Part shown: piece by piece, positions 1-9,238 of the stretch
Layout of the letters: every line of letters starts with the position of its first letter
Position numbering within the stretch: position 1 is the stretch's first letter
Origin: Marinilabilia salmonicolor
GTDB taxonomy: Bacteria; Bacteroidota; Bacteroidia; Bacteroidales; Marinilabiliaceae
NCBI RefSeq assembly: GCF_003003035.1
Contig: NZ_PVTS01000003.1
Coordinates: forward strand, 62,001-126,000
Direction: 5' to 3'
DNA: 64,000 nt
The notes under the pieces: model-generated
What the model was told of the DNA's origin: nothing
Seen by the model: only the letters and a program-made list of their open reading frames with translations
The model's database searches: none
Made by a program: the position numbers and the translations under genes

Positions 1-447
1 ATCGTTCACAAAGGTCCTTATTTCCCTGTCATCGACGGAAAAAAATTCTTTCTGGCCCATGGCGACGGACTTACACCGGATGAAAAAGCATACAAAAGAC
101 TCAAAGCACTGTTTACCAATAATCTGGCTCAAAAACTTTTCAAGTGGTTACATCCGGACCTGGGGGTGGGCATAGCTCATTTTTGGAGTCGTAAAAGCCG
201 GGAAAGCAACCAGGAAGCCGAAACAGCAAAATTTCAGGGTGAAGAAAATGAATGGCTCATCAAATTTGCAAAAAACACCCTAAAGAAAGAACACTTCGAC
301 TATTTCATCTTCGGTCACCGTCATGTGGCCATCAACCTAAAAATTGCAGAAAACAGCAGAGTATGCTACCTGGGCGACTGGGTACACCATTTCTCGTACG
401 CTCAATGGGACGGGGAAACGCTGGAACTGAAATACTATCAAGGATAA
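1..447 (+). CDS. lpxH: UDP-2,3-diacylglucosamine diphosphatase (LpxH-like), 3' part
   Basis: The window opens inside this gene; 148 codons of the C-terminal part are visible and the start is off the left edge. The visible part has the metal-binding signatures of the calcineurin-type metallophosphoesterase fold: an AHGDG block near visible residue 19 and a GHRH block near residue 105, followed by YLGDW. This arrangement is typical of LpxH, the membrane-associated enzyme that hydrolyses UDP-2,3-diacylglucosamine to lipid X in lipid A synthesis. Bacteroidota often carry several LpxH-like phosphoesterases, so a paralogue with another phosphoester substrate is possible. The next gene starts 21 bases after the stop, consistent with co-transcription. 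Confidence 0.8.
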   Translation: MVHKGPYFPVIDGKKFFLAHGDGLTPDEKAYKRLKALFTNNLAQKLFKWLHPDLGVGIAHFWSRKSRESNQEAETAKFQGEENEWLIKFAKNTLKKEHFDYFIFGHRHVAINLKIAENSRVCYLGDWVHHFSYAQWDGETLELKYYQG

Positions 448-467
448 TCAACCAATTACAAAACATC

Positions 468-1553
468 ATGAATACCAGAAATCTATATTCGGTCATCACC
501 GGATCGGGAAGTTATCTGCCCCCGGTGGTTGTTCCAAACAAAAAGTTTGTGGGTCAATCGTTTTACAATGAAGACGGCACAAAAATAGAAACCCCCGGAG
601 AAGAAATTGCTGAAAAGTTTGAACAAATTACCGATATATCGGAGCGTCGGATTGCAGAGGAACAATACACCACTTCTGACATTGCTGCCATTGCTGCCGA
701 AAAGGCTCTTGAAGATGCCGGTTTCAACCGTGAAAAGCTGGATTACATCATCATAGCACATAATCTGGGAGATATGAAAAGCGGAAGCCTCTACCCCGAT
801 ATCATGCCCACACTGGCATCGCGTGTAAAGAAGAAACTGGGAATAAAGAGTCATAAAGCCGTAGCCTATGACATGACTTTCGGTTGTCCGGGATGGACAC
901 AAGCTATGATTCAGGCAAACTATTATCTCAAATCAGGAGATGCCAAAAGCGCCCTGGTCATCGGAGCCGACACACTAAGCAGGGCCATGGATCCTCACGA
1001 CCGTGATTCCATGATTTTTGCGGATGGCGCCGGAGCAGTAGTTCTGGAAGCTGTAGAAAGCGATGAGCCGGTGGGCATGCTCAAGCATGTGACCCGCACG
1101 GATACCGAAGAACATCTGGACCTTTTAATGATGGGCGATTCCTACAATCCGGAGTTGAGGCATGATCAAAAATACGTGAAGATGCTGGGCCGAAAAGTTT
1201 ACAACTACGGACTTACCTATGTGCCGCTGGTGGCGCAGGAATGTCTTGAAATAAATAATCTCACCCTCAAGGATGTCAGCAAGGTGCTTATTCACCAGGC
1301 CAACGCAAAGATGGATGAGGCTATTCTTAAACGTATCTTCAGATTATACGGAGAGAAAGAGGCTGATTTCAGCACCATGCCCATGACCATACGCACGCTC
1401 GGGAACAGCAGTGTGGCGACTGTACCAACTCTTTACGACCTGGTAACAAAAAACCAGATGGAGGGACATGCTCTAAATCCGGGAGACTATGTAATGATGA
1501 CCTCTGTGGGAGCCGGGATGAACATCAATGCATTTATGTACAAAATGCCCTGA
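468..1553 (+). CDS. 3-oxoacyl-ACP synthase III family protein (FabH-like)
   Basis: A 361-residue thiolase-fold ketosynthase. The catalytic triad of the KAS III family is complete: Cys140 in the FGCPGW block, His276 in IHQAN and Asn313 in LGNSS. FabH condenses acyl-CoA with malonyl-ACP to start fatty acid synthesis. It is about 30 residues longer than E. coli FabH and has an N-terminal insert (residues 30-50), so it could be a paralogue making a branched or secondary lipid rather than the housekeeping enzyme. The ATG at 468 was chosen because MNTRNLYSVITGSGSYLP matches the family N-terminus; the frame stays open upstream but that part overlaps lpxH and reads as noise. Confidence 0.85.
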   Translation: MNTRNLYSVITGSGSYLPPVVVPNKKFVGQSFYNEDGTKIETPGEEIAEKFEQITDISERRIAEEQYTTSDIAAIAAEKALEDAGFNREKLDYIIIAHNLGDMKSGSLYPDIMPTLASRVKKKLGIKSHKAVAYDMTFGCPGWTQAMIQANYYLKSGDAKSALVIGADTLSRAMDPHDRDSMIFADGAGAVVLEAVESDEPVGMLKHVTRTDTEEHLDLLMMGDSYNPELRHDQKYVKMLGRKVYNYGLTYVPLVAQECLEINNLTLKDVSKVLIHQANAKMDEAILKRIFRLYGEKEADFSTMPMTIRTLGNSSVATVPTLYDLVTKNQMEGHALNPGDYVMMTSVGAGMNINAFMYKMP

Positions 1554-1609
1554 GCCGAAACAGTCAGTAGTTTTTAGTCAGTAGCCAATAGAAGGATTGG
1601 GTTAGTTTT

Positions 1610-1648
1610 CTGAAAAGCAAAAAGGGAATTTCCCTATTTGCTTTTCAG
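1610..1648. terminator. Palindrome across the ispD stop codon, probable bidirectional terminator
   Basis: Perfect 12-base arms (CTGAAAAGCAAA and TTTGCTTTTCAG) enclose a second small inverted repeat AGGGA-ATT-TCCCT. The structure lies between the convergent ends of the ketosynthase gene and ispD and includes the last codons and stop of ispD. It lacks a long U run, so termination is inferred from position and symmetry. Confidence 0.5.
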
Positions 1649-2302
1649 GAATGCTTCAGCCACCACAAGATCGAATGGTGTGGTAATTTTCACATTCTCC
1701 CGGTTTCCCTCAACCAATGTTATCTCATAGCCGGCAGCCTCCACTACAGAAGCGTCATCAGTAAAATCAGGGCTAAAGGGCAATTCGTAAGCTTTCTTTA
1801 GGACGGAAGTCCGGAAAACCTGAGGGGTCTGAATACTCCTGTAAGCATATCTGGGACGCATTTCACTGTTGGGTCCATTCACTTTACGGATAGAATCAAC
1901 CAACTCCATAACCGGGATTACCGCTCCGTATATTTCGGCTGCGTGAAAGCAACGTTTAATCGTTTCAGGAGCAACGAATGGCCGCACCCCGTCGTGAACT
2001 GCCACCAATTCACCCGAGACAACCTCCAGCCCGTTTTTAACACTGTTGTAGCGCGTTTCTCCCCCGCGAACAAGTTGATGCCGCATTTGGAAATCAAACT
2101 TTCTACAAAGTGCCTTCCAATAGGAAAACTGATCTTCCGGCAAGACTAAAATGATCTCAATTGAGTCATCATAACCGTAAAACTGCTCCATGGTGTGCAT
2201 CAACACCGGCCGGCCACCAACACGAATAAACTGTTTTGGAATATCCTGACCCATACGAAGTCCCCGGCCTCCGGCAACTATGATTACTGTATTCCCAATC
2301 AT
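1634..2302 (-). CDS. ispD: 2-C-methyl-D-erythritol 4-phosphate cytidylyltransferase
   Basis: A 222-residue IspD, the usual length. It transfers CMP from CTP to methylerythritol phosphate, the third step of the non-mevalonate isoprenoid pathway, in the cytoplasm. Visible motifs are the nucleotide-binding loop VAGGRGLRMG near residue 9, IPKQF after it, VHDGVRPF near residue 102, QTPQVF near 158, TDDASVVE near 180 and the C-terminal GNRENVKITTPFDL. The pathway's last enzyme, IspH, is also in this window at 37.4 kb. Its 3' end is convergent with the FabH-like gene and shares a palindrome with it. Confidence 0.95.
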   Translation of the reverse strand: MIGNTVIIVAGGRGLRMGQDIPKQFIRVGGRPVLMHTMEQFYGYDDSIEIILVLPEDQFSYWKALCRKFDFQMRHQLVRGGETRYNSVKNGLEVVSGELVAVHDGVRPFVAPETIKRCFHAAEIYGAVIPVMELVDSIRKVNGPNSEMRPRYAYRSIQTPQVFRTSVLKKAYELPFSPDFTDDASVVEAAGYEITLVEGNRENVKITTPFDLVVAEAFLKSK

Positions 2303-2521
2303 CTTAAGATTTATTCTGTTCTCACAAATATAACGATAAAACTCATTCTCCCCCCCCTATTCACCCAACCGCTCTAACCTTTTTTGTCGCATCCAACCTT
2401 TCTAATTAATTCGTTCTGTAGTTGTTAGTGATTGTTGCGGAATCATAAAAAACAAAAACTCCCAAACCTTGAATTGTTACCTGCGTATATGTCCGGTATT
2501 CTTTTTGAAAAATGGGTTACT

Positions 2522-4363
2522 ATGGGTTTAAATTTTACTTCACTCAATCGCTTTAAGCGGTTAAGAGACCAGTTATTGGTTTCATTCGGAATCCTGATTG
2601 CGGCGATCATTATCATCCAATCAGTCATCAGCTACTCCACTGTCAAAAGCACTTTGCTGGAAGATGTCCGCGAAAAACAGCTTACGGCATTTGTTCAGGC
2701 AGCACAAAGCGACCTGAAAACGCAACTGGAGAAAGGTATGGAAACCTCCATGGCCCTGGCCGATGACCCGTTGCTCATCAGATGGTTTCAGTCATCTGAA
2801 GCCGACACTACACTCGGGCAGTTGGCATTAAGCAAAATTGATATGTTTGCCGAAAAGATGGGATACCCATCTGCCTTTGCAGTCAACAAATTTACCGGCA
2901 ACTATTACACCGAGAACTTCAAACTCATCGACACGGTCGATCCTAATGATGAGGATGATTCCTGGTTTTTTCAGTCTCTTCAATCAGGCCAGAAGAGCGC
3001 ACTGAGTTACGATTACAACGCAGAACTGAATCAGACTCTGTTTTTTTACAATGTTCTGATGGGAAACCCGGAAAATCCGGTAGGAGTTGCAGGAGTAGGT
3101 GTTGATCCCACTGCCATTGTAAATGTTTTCAACAGTAAAAAAATTACCGAAAACAGTCTGATGTGGATGGTGGATCCAAACGGAAAGATCCTGATTTCGG
3201 GTGATGAAGAGGAGATCAACAGCAATATTTCTACAATCCTGACACCTGAGCTTACTAATCAGTTAACCGGGAAGGAAGAGTCTGTCCTGTCCACCGGCCA
3301 TGAATTCAATGGGGAATCCTACGAAATGGTATCCATGCCTGTTGGGAACACAGGATTAACCACCATATTGGTAGCTCCCACCACAGAATTGCTGGCCATC
3401 ATCCAACCCATTAAAACCACCAGTATCATCCTGAGTATCATCTTTCTTGCCATCACAATTTTCGTGGTTTTATGGCTTGCGGGAAATATCACCGCACCTC
3501 TTGTGGAGATTTCCTCCCTGGCAAGACAGTTTGCCGACGGAAACCTGACAGGAACCATCCGCAGCTCCTTTGCCGCCCGGAAAGACGAGTTGGGTCAGTT
3601 GGCCAATGCGTTTGGAGCCATGAAAGATGAGATATCAAAAATGATTCATCAGGCAATGAACGCAGCCGAAACAGTACATGTTGGCAGTGAAGAGATGAAC
3701 AACTCAGCTGCATCACTGTCGGAAAGTGCTACAGAACAAGCCAGTTCTACGGAGGAGCTATCCGCATCCATGCAACAGATGAGTTCCAACATCAGTCAGA
3801 ACGCGGACAATGCACGCCAAACAGAAAGACTGGTTTCCGAAGCTGCCGGAGATGCCCAAAACGGAGAAAAAATTCTTCGGGAAGCTGTGACTGCGATTGA
3901 GAATATTTATGAAAGTGTGGTACTCATCGAAGATGTGGCCCGCCAGACAAACATCCTTTCACTTAACGCAGCCATTGAAGCGGCCAGAGCAGGAGAGCAG
4001 GGACGCGGGTTTGCAGTGGTAGCGGCAGAAGTAAGAAAGCTCGCAGAGCGCAGCCGCATAAATGCATCAAAAATCAATCAGCTGTCAACCAACAGTGTGG
4101 ATAACGCACGAAGTGCCATGCAGATATTTGTTGACTTGTTACCTAAGATTAACAAATCGAACGAACTGGTGCTCGAAATTGCCTCTGCATCCAAAGAGCA
4201 GGATGCCGGTGCCACACAAATCAACAATGCCCTGATGGAACTGGATAAGGTTTCGCAAATGAATGCCCAAACTTCCGAAAACATCAATGGGATGGCTCAT
4301 GAATTTTCTGAAGAGATTGAAAGTCTTCGAAAAGCCATCAGTTATTTCAGCATTGACCAGTAG
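2522..4363 (+). CDS. Methyl-accepting chemotaxis protein
   Basis: A chemoreceptor of about 613 residues from the ATG at 2522. The architecture is a short cytoplasmic start, a first membrane helix ([16 protein letters not shown]), a periplasmic Cache-like sensor of roughly 260 residues, a second membrane helix ([20 protein letters not shown]), a HAMP linker, then the coiled-coil signalling domain with the hairpin tip around [20 protein letters not shown]. The tip would contact CheA and CheW. No che genes are nearby, so this is an orphan receptor. The frame extends upstream to a TTG at 2432 and an ATG at 2489, but the 2522 start gives the normal short N-terminus. The ligand cannot be deduced. 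Confidence 0.9.
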   Translation: MGLNFTSLNRFKRLRDQLLVSFGILIAAIIIIQSVISYSTVKSTLLEDVREKQLTAFVQAAQSDLKTQLEKGMETSMALADDPLLIRWFQSSEADTTLGQLALSKIDMFAEKMGYPSAFAVNKFTGNYYTENFKLIDTVDPNDEDDSWFFQSLQSGQKSALSYDYNAELNQTLFFYNVLMGNPENPVGVAGVGVDPTAIVNVFNSKKITENSLMWMVDPNGKILISGDEEEINSNISTILTPELTNQLTGKEESVLSTGHEFNGESYEMVSMPVGNTGLTTILVAPTTELLAIIQPIKTTSIILSIIFLAITIFVVLWLAGNITAPLVEISSLARQFADGNLTGTIRSSFAARKDELGQLANAFGAMKDEISKMIHQAMNAAETVHVGSEEMNNSAASLSESATEQASSTEELSASMQQMSSNISQNADNARQTERLVSEAAGDAQNGEKILREAVTAIENIYESVVLIEDVARQTNILSLNAAIEAARAGEQGRGFAVVAAEVRKLAERSRINASKINQLSTNSVDNARSAMQIFVDLLPKINKSNELVLEIASASKEQDAGATQINNALMELDKVSQMNAQTSENINGMAHEFSEEIESLRKAISYFSIDQ

Positions 4364-4380
4364 TAAAACAAAACTGATAA

Positions 4381-4415
4381 CAACAAAAAAGCCGCTTTTC
4401 GCGGCTTTTTTGTTG
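4381..4415. terminator. Bidirectional intrinsic terminator between chemoreceptor and ppa
   Basis: A perfect 15-base inverted repeat, CAACAAAAAAGCCGC with its complement, around a five-base loop. Both sides carry an A/T run of six, so it can serve the two convergent genes. Confidence 0.9.
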
Positions 4416-5090
4416 TTAATAATTACTCAGAGCATTTCTCAAGTTCTCAAACCGGGCTTCATAATCCTTGCCGGCCAGCTTGATAATCTCTCTTGCCTCT
4501 TCGGCATTGTAAATATGGGTGATCTCCGATTCCCTGTTCATTCCAGGCATGTCCTTGTAGGTCAGAAAGTAGTGTTTGAGCCGTCGGATAACCAACTCGG
4601 GAAGATCCGAAATGTCGGTAAAATCTCCATAAACGACATCGCCTTTCAAAACTGAAATAATTTTATCATCCGCTTTATTTCCGTCAATCATTCGCAGCCC
4701 GCCGATCGGAATCACTTCGGCAATAATATCTCCGTGTGTGATGTCTTTTTCTGTCAGCACACAAATATCCAAAGGATCACCGTCACCGTTAATATCCTTC
4801 TTCCCGGTTTTTTCACTACAGAAATTACCTACATTTTTCCCACAATAAGTTTGAGGAATAAACCCATACAAAGTAGGACTCACATTGGAATATTTCTGCG
4901 GCCTGTCAATGCGCAGATATCCGCTTACCTTATCAATTTCATACTTGATGGTATCCGTGGGAACCACCTCAATAAAACAATTCAAAATATCGGGAGCTTT
5001 ATCCCCGATGTCAATCCCATGCCAGGGGTGCGATTTATATCTAAGTCCCATAAGCCTACCGATAGGATCCATTAAGCTGTTAGCTGACAT
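4416..5090 (-). CDS. ppa: Inorganic pyrophosphatase, soluble family I
   Basis: A 224-residue family I pyrophosphatase starting at MSANSLMDPIGRLMG; the open frame runs 26 codons further upstream but that stretch (lysine-rich, no homology expected) is unlikely to be translated. The signature DGDPLDICVL, whose aspartates bind Mg2+ and pyrophosphate, lies near residue 105. The protein hydrolyses cytoplasmic pyrophosphate and drives biosynthesis. It is longer than the ~175-residue E. coli enzyme, like other Bacteroidota and eukaryotic-type members. The same genome encodes a membrane pyrophosphatase (hppA at 46.4 kb), so pyrophosphate is disposed of in two ways. Confidence 0.92.
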   Translation of the reverse strand: MSANSLMDPIGRLMGLRYKSHPWHGIDIGDKAPDILNCFIEVVPTDTIKYEIDKVSGYLRIDRPQKYSNVSPTLYGFIPQTYCGKNVGNFCSEKTGKKDINGDGDPLDICVLTEKDITHGDIIAEVIPIGGLRMIDGNKADDKIISVLKGDVVYGDFTDISDLPELVIRRLKHYFLTYKDMPGMNRESEITHIYNAEEAREIIKLAGKDYEARFENLRNALSNY

Positions 5091-5187
5091 AATGCGATCT
5101 TTTTTCTTTTTAGTCAAAATTAGTTCATTCCTAAGCAAGTAACCAATAATTCTTTTGATTTGTTGCAAAGAAAAGCATTATTTCCGA

Positions 5188-6726
5188 TTATCCAGCCCAT
5201 CCGGCACGGTCAAGATTACGATATTGCACGGCCTCAGCCACATGATATGATTCAACATCTTCCGTTCCCTCGAGGTCAGCGATGGTTCTGGCCACTTTGA
5301 GAATACGATCATAGGCACGTGCAGAAAAATCAAGCTTTTCCATGGCATTTTTCAAAATAGCCTGTCCCCCTTCATCAGGGGTGGCAAATCGGGCCAGGAG
5401 CTTTGTATTCATCTGGGCATTGCAATGAACATCGGGAAATTTCATAAAACGCTCCGACTGAATCCTTCGGGCTTTAATAACCCGTTGGCGAACCAGGTCA
5501 CTACTTTCAGCAGGTTTCTGCCCTGCCAGTTTTTCAAAAGGCACAGGTACCACCTCTATATGAATATCGATGCGATCAAGCAAAGGCCCGGAGATACGGC
5601 TCAGATATTTCTGCACCACCCCTCCGGCACAAACACATTGTTTCTCCGGATGATTATAAAACCCACAGGGACAGGGATTCATACTGGCCACCATCATAAA
5701 ACTGGCCGGATAATCAACCGTAAAACGGGCTCGTGAGATGGAAATGGTCCGGTCTTCAAGCGGCTGACGCATCACCTCCAGCACCGACCGTTTAAATTCA
5801 GGTAATTCATCCAGAAAAAGCACTCCGTTGTGCGACAACGAAATCTCCCCGGGCTGAGGGTAAGAACCGCCCCCGACAAGCGCAATGTCACTTATGGAAT
5901 GGTGCGGACTCCGGAACGGACGACGCGTAAGTAAAGAGGTATTACCACTAAGTTTTCCGGCCACCGAATGAATCTTGGTAGTTTCAAGAGCTTCATCCAG
6001 CGACAAAGGAGGCAGAATGGTCGGTATGCGTTTGGCCAGCATGGACTTTCCGGATCCGGGACTCCCCACCATAATAATGTTATGTCCACCGGCAGCAGCC
6101 ACTTCCAAAGCTCTTTTAACACTCTCCTGCCCTTTCACATCTGCAAAATCAATCTCACTTCTGGATTGCTCCCTGAGGAACTCAGCTTCGGTATCCACCA
6201 CTTCAGGTTGAAGGTCTAACCGGCCGGTAAGAAAATCCACAACCTCTTTGAAAGATTCCACTCCATAAACATCAATTCCTTTGACCACAGCCGCCTCTCT
6301 GGCATTCTTTTTGGGGACAATAAACCCTTTAAAGCCATCCGAACGCGCCTTAAGAGCAATGGGTAATGCACCTTTGATTGGATGAACCGATCCGTCGAGC
6401 GATAATTCACCCATCATCATAAATTCGGAAATACGATTGGCCAGAATCTGTTCATCTGCGGCCAATACACCAACAGCAATAGGGAGGTCATAAGCGGATC
6501 CTTCCTTACGGGTATCGGCAGGAGCCATATTGACAACAATACGTTTACCCGGCCATTTATGCCCAAGCTCTTTAAAAACTGATTCAATACGTTGCTGGCT
6601 CTCTTTTACAGCATTATCGGGAAGTCCTACAAGAAAAAAACGGATACCGCGGGTAACATTCACTTCAATGGTAATGGTAATGGCATCAATGCCTGTCACT
6701 GCGGCACCAAAAGTTTTAACTAACAT
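5188..6726 (-). CDS. YifB/ComM family Mg-chelatase-like AAA+ ATPase
   Basis: A 512-residue protein of full family length. The N-terminal ChlI-like domain covers residues 1-170, followed by an AAA+ core with Walker A GSPGSGKSMLAKR near residue 219 and Walker B VLFLDELPEF near residue 303. A cysteine cluster (PCPCGFYNHPEKQCVC) near residue 352 and the C-terminal Mg-chelatase domain complete it. ComM homologues are hexameric helicases that promote branch migration during natural transformation; many bacteria keep the gene without known competence. The exported helix-hairpin-helix protein at 29.3 kb makes DNA uptake worth considering, but no competence pilus is in this window. Confidence 0.93.
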   Translation of the reverse strand: MLVKTFGAAVTGIDAITITIEVNVTRGIRFFLVGLPDNAVKESQQRIESVFKELGHKWPGKRIVVNMAPADTRKEGSAYDLPIAVGVLAADEQILANRISEFMMMGELSLDGSVHPIKGALPIALKARSDGFKGFIVPKKNAREAAVVKGIDVYGVESFKEVVDFLTGRLDLQPEVVDTEAEFLREQSRSEIDFADVKGQESVKRALEVAAAGGHNIIMVGSPGSGKSMLAKRIPTILPPLSLDEALETTKIHSVAGKLSGNTSLLTRRPFRSPHHSISDIALVGGGSYPQPGEISLSHNGVLFLDELPEFKRSVLEVMRQPLEDRTISISRARFTVDYPASFMMVASMNPCPCGFYNHPEKQCVCAGGVVQKYLSRISGPLLDRIDIHIEVVPVPFEKLAGQKPAESSDLVRQRVIKARRIQSERFMKFPDVHCNAQMNTKLLARFATPDEGGQAILKNAMEKLDFSARAYDRILKVARTIADLEGTEDVESYHVAEAVQYRNLDRAGWAG

Positions 6727-6885
6727 AGTTACGGGTTTGGTTTAAACCCCCAATTTAAACAAAAAATCTAAACAAGTAAAGCTCTCAGAGCGTTTCTCTT
6801 ACAAAACCAAACAAGAAGCAAAACAAGAACAAATTAAAACAAAAAGAGAAAGAAATAAAAAGACTGAAAGAAGCTGGGGATTTAT

Positions 6886-6893
6886 TACTTTTG
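6886..6893 (+). promoter_or_regulatory. Bacteroidota-type -7 element (TACTTTTG)
   Basis: TACTTTTG matches the phylum's TAnnTTTG -7 consensus and lies 19 bases before the ATG of the small membrane protein gene that precedes mutL. No good -33 TTTG is seen at the expected distance. A ribosome-binding sequence GGAGG follows at 6905-6909. Confidence 0.4.
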
Positions 6894-6912
6894 TATATCT
6901 AAATGGAGGATT

Positions 6913-7242
6913 ATGAGAATTACCTTTTTTAAAATACCGCAACACCGGAAATTTCAATACGATCCCATATATTACAATCCCGAAAAGGAAGAACGGGAAG
7001 AGCGGGTGCGCCGCATAAAACAGGAGATGGGTGTTGAAGTGGAAGAGCAAAGTGACGAACGCGCTTACAAGGAAAGAATCAGAGGAGGAATGCGCAGACG
7101 CATCAAATCGCACTTTGAAGTGGGGCGCAGTGAACGAAAGAAATCCAATATCCGATTGATCATTATTCTCGTATTGCTCATGGTAATATTCTATTACCTT
7201 CTGAATGCAGCCTCGGAATGGTACAGCCAGTTTATAATGTAA
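6913..7242 (+). CDS. Small basic/charged membrane-anchored protein upstream of mutL
   Basis: A 109-residue protein with a highly charged N-terminal part (residues 20-75, rich in Glu and Arg, probably helical) and one C-terminal membrane segment (about residues 78-98, LIIILVLLMVIFYYLL). It ends 44 bases before mutL and has a clear GGAGG ribosome-binding site, so it probably heads the mutL transcript. I do not recognise a characterised family. The topology predicts a cytoplasmic charged domain and a short tail outside. Codon usage looks like that of the neighbours. Confidence 0.75.
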   Translation: MRITFFKIPQHRKFQYDPIYYNPEKEEREERVRRIKQEMGVEVEEQSDERAYKERIRGGMRRRIKSHFEVGRSERKKSNIRLIIILVLLMVIFYYLLNAASEWYSQFIM

Positions 7243-7286
7243 ACCCCTGAACCAAAACTGAATCAAGAAAGAAGAAGCGAAGGCCA

Positions 7287-9164
7287 ATGTCAGATATCAT
7301 TCAATTACTCCCCGATTCGGTAGCCAATCAGATAGCCGCCGGAGAGGTCATTCAGCGTCCTGCCTCCATCATTAAAGAGCTGGTTGAAAATGCGGTGGAT
7401 GCAGGAAGCAGCGAAATTCAAGTCATTGTTAAAGATGCAGGTCGCACGCTGGTGCAGATTATTGATAACGGATGCGGCATGAGTGAAACAGATGCGCGTA
7501 TGGCTTTTGAGCGTCATGCCACTTCAAAAATCAGGGAAGCCAACGATCTGTTTGCCATACGCACCATGGGTTTTCGCGGAGAAGCGCTGGCATCTATCGC
7601 TGCTGTAGCACAGGTGGAGCTTAAAACCAGACCTCACGAACAGGAACTGGGCACCAGAATTCTCATTTCCGGATCTCAGGTGGAGACACAGGAACCTGTC
7701 ACCTGTAGTCCCGGAAGTAATTTCATGATCAAGAATCTCTTTTTCAATGTTCCGGCCCGCCGCAGATTTCTGAAAACAACAGCCACCGAAATGCGTCACA
7801 TTGTAAATGAATTTCAGCGCATTGCACTGGCGAACCCGGATGTAGCTTTTTCCCTGACACACAACGACCAGCTGCTGTTTAAGCTTCCTGCCGGAAAATT
7901 ATTGCAACGCATCAACGATGTCATGGGAAAACAAAGCAGCGCCCACATGATTCCGGTGGAGACCGAGACTTCTCTGGTGAACATCCACGGATTCATCGGG
8001 AAACCGCAAACTGCGCGTAAAACCATGGGCGATCAGTTTTTCTTTGTCAACAACCGGTTTATGAAGAGTCCGTACCTGCACAAGGCAGTTACCGTGGCCT
8101 ACGAAAACCTCGTGCAGGCAGAACATTGTCCTCCCTACTTTCTTTTTTTCGAAACCGACCCGTCGCTTATTGATGTGAACATTCATCCAACCAAAACTGA
8201 AATAAAGTTTGAAGATGAACGGTCGGTATGGAAAATAGTCAGCGCTGCAGTCAGAGAGTCCTTAGGCAAATTTAACATGGTGCCATCCATCGACTTTGAT
8301 CAGACCGATGAGATATCCATCCCCACTTTCCGGAAAGATGATCCTGTTTCGGTTCCCTCGGTGAGCATTAATCCGGATTACAACCCCTTTGACATGGATA
8401 AACCTCAACCGGCCTCATCACACCAGGCAACCCCCGTCTCATCCAATTGGGAATCTCTCTACGAAGGATTTGAAACCGGCGGAGAAGAGGACTGGAGAGA
8501 TGATGAACCCGAAACAGTCATCCTGCCCTCAAAAGAAAATATTGAGGACGAAGGAGAACAGCAGATTATCCCATCCGGCACCTCATCAGAAAAAAATGAA
8601 ACCGGTACACTCTATTTCCAGATTAAGAACAAATACATCATAACCTCGGTGAAATCGGGCATTATGATTATTGATCAGCGAAGGGCACATGAAAGAATTC
8701 TGTTCGAAGATTTTCTGAAGAACATTCAGGCAGGAGCATCTGTTTCACAACAGTCTCTTTTTCCTGAGGAGATTTCATTTAATGAAGAAGACGCCATTTT
8801 GTTGAGAGATATTCATGAAGATCTGAGAGTTTTCGGTTTTGAGTTACAGGAAAAAAGCGACCGCACCTTTGCCGTCACCGGTCAGCCGTCGTTTATCAAA
8901 AACATAAATGCACCGCGACTTATAGATGCTATTTTAGAGGCATTCAAGAGTGGCGAAGTCGATCCGGAAAACGAAATAAAGGAACAATTGGCCACCATTA
9001 TGGCACAAAATGCCTGTATGCGGCCGGGAGAATTTTTAACACAGCCCGAGATGGCCGAATTGATAAATAAGTTATTCCTTTGTTCAGCGCCCAATTTTAC
9101 CCCCGGCGGAAAAACAGTTTTCTCCATTTTGGACAATGAAGAGCTGGAGAAACGATTTCGCTAA
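7287..9164 (+). CDS. mutL: DNA mismatch repair protein MutL
   Basis: A 625-residue MutL. The N-terminal GHKL ATPase is intact: ELVENAVDAG near residue 31, DNGCGM near 60, and TMGFRGEAL near 93. A variable acidic linker covers about residues 350-440, followed by the C-terminal dimerisation domain. The endonuclease motif usually written DQHA(X)2E(X)4E reads DQRRAHERILFE at residues 463-474, so the metal-binding His is Arg. The second site, CPHGRP in endonucleolytic MutL, reads TPGGKT at 605-610. Nicking activity is therefore doubtful, which may be usual for this lineage. The gene sits in the common phylum order MutL, rhomboid, rhomboid, EEP hydrolase. Confidence 0.96.
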   Translation: MSDIIQLLPDSVANQIAAGEVIQRPASIIKELVENAVDAGSSEIQVIVKDAGRTLVQIIDNGCGMSETDARMAFERHATSKIREANDLFAIRTMGFRGEALASIAAVAQVELKTRPHEQELGTRILISGSQVETQEPVTCSPGSNFMIKNLFFNVPARRRFLKTTATEMRHIVNEFQRIALANPDVAFSLTHNDQLLFKLPAGKLLQRINDVMGKQSSAHMIPVETETSLVNIHGFIGKPQTARKTMGDQFFFVNNRFMKSPYLHKAVTVAYENLVQAEHCPPYFLFFETDPSLIDVNIHPTKTEIKFEDERSVWKIVSAAVRESLGKFNMVPSIDFDQTDEISIPTFRKDDPVSVPSVSINPDYNPFDMDKPQPASSHQATPVSSNWESLYEGFETGGEEDWRDDEPETVILPSKENIEDEGEQQIIPSGTSSEKNETGTLYFQIKNKYIITSVKSGIMIIDQRRAHERILFEDFLKNIQAGASVSQQSLFPEEISFNEEDAILLRDIHEDLRVFGFELQEKSDRTFAVTGQPSFIKNINAPRLIDAILEAFKSGEVDPENEIKEQLATIMAQNACMRPGEFLTQPEMAELINKLFLCSAPNFTPGGKTVFSILDNEELEKRFR

Positions 9165-9238
9165 AAGAAAAGGTTGACAGTATATTTTGACTGGCATTGA
9201 TTTTGAAATTGCCATTCACACACTTTTAAAACAGAAAA

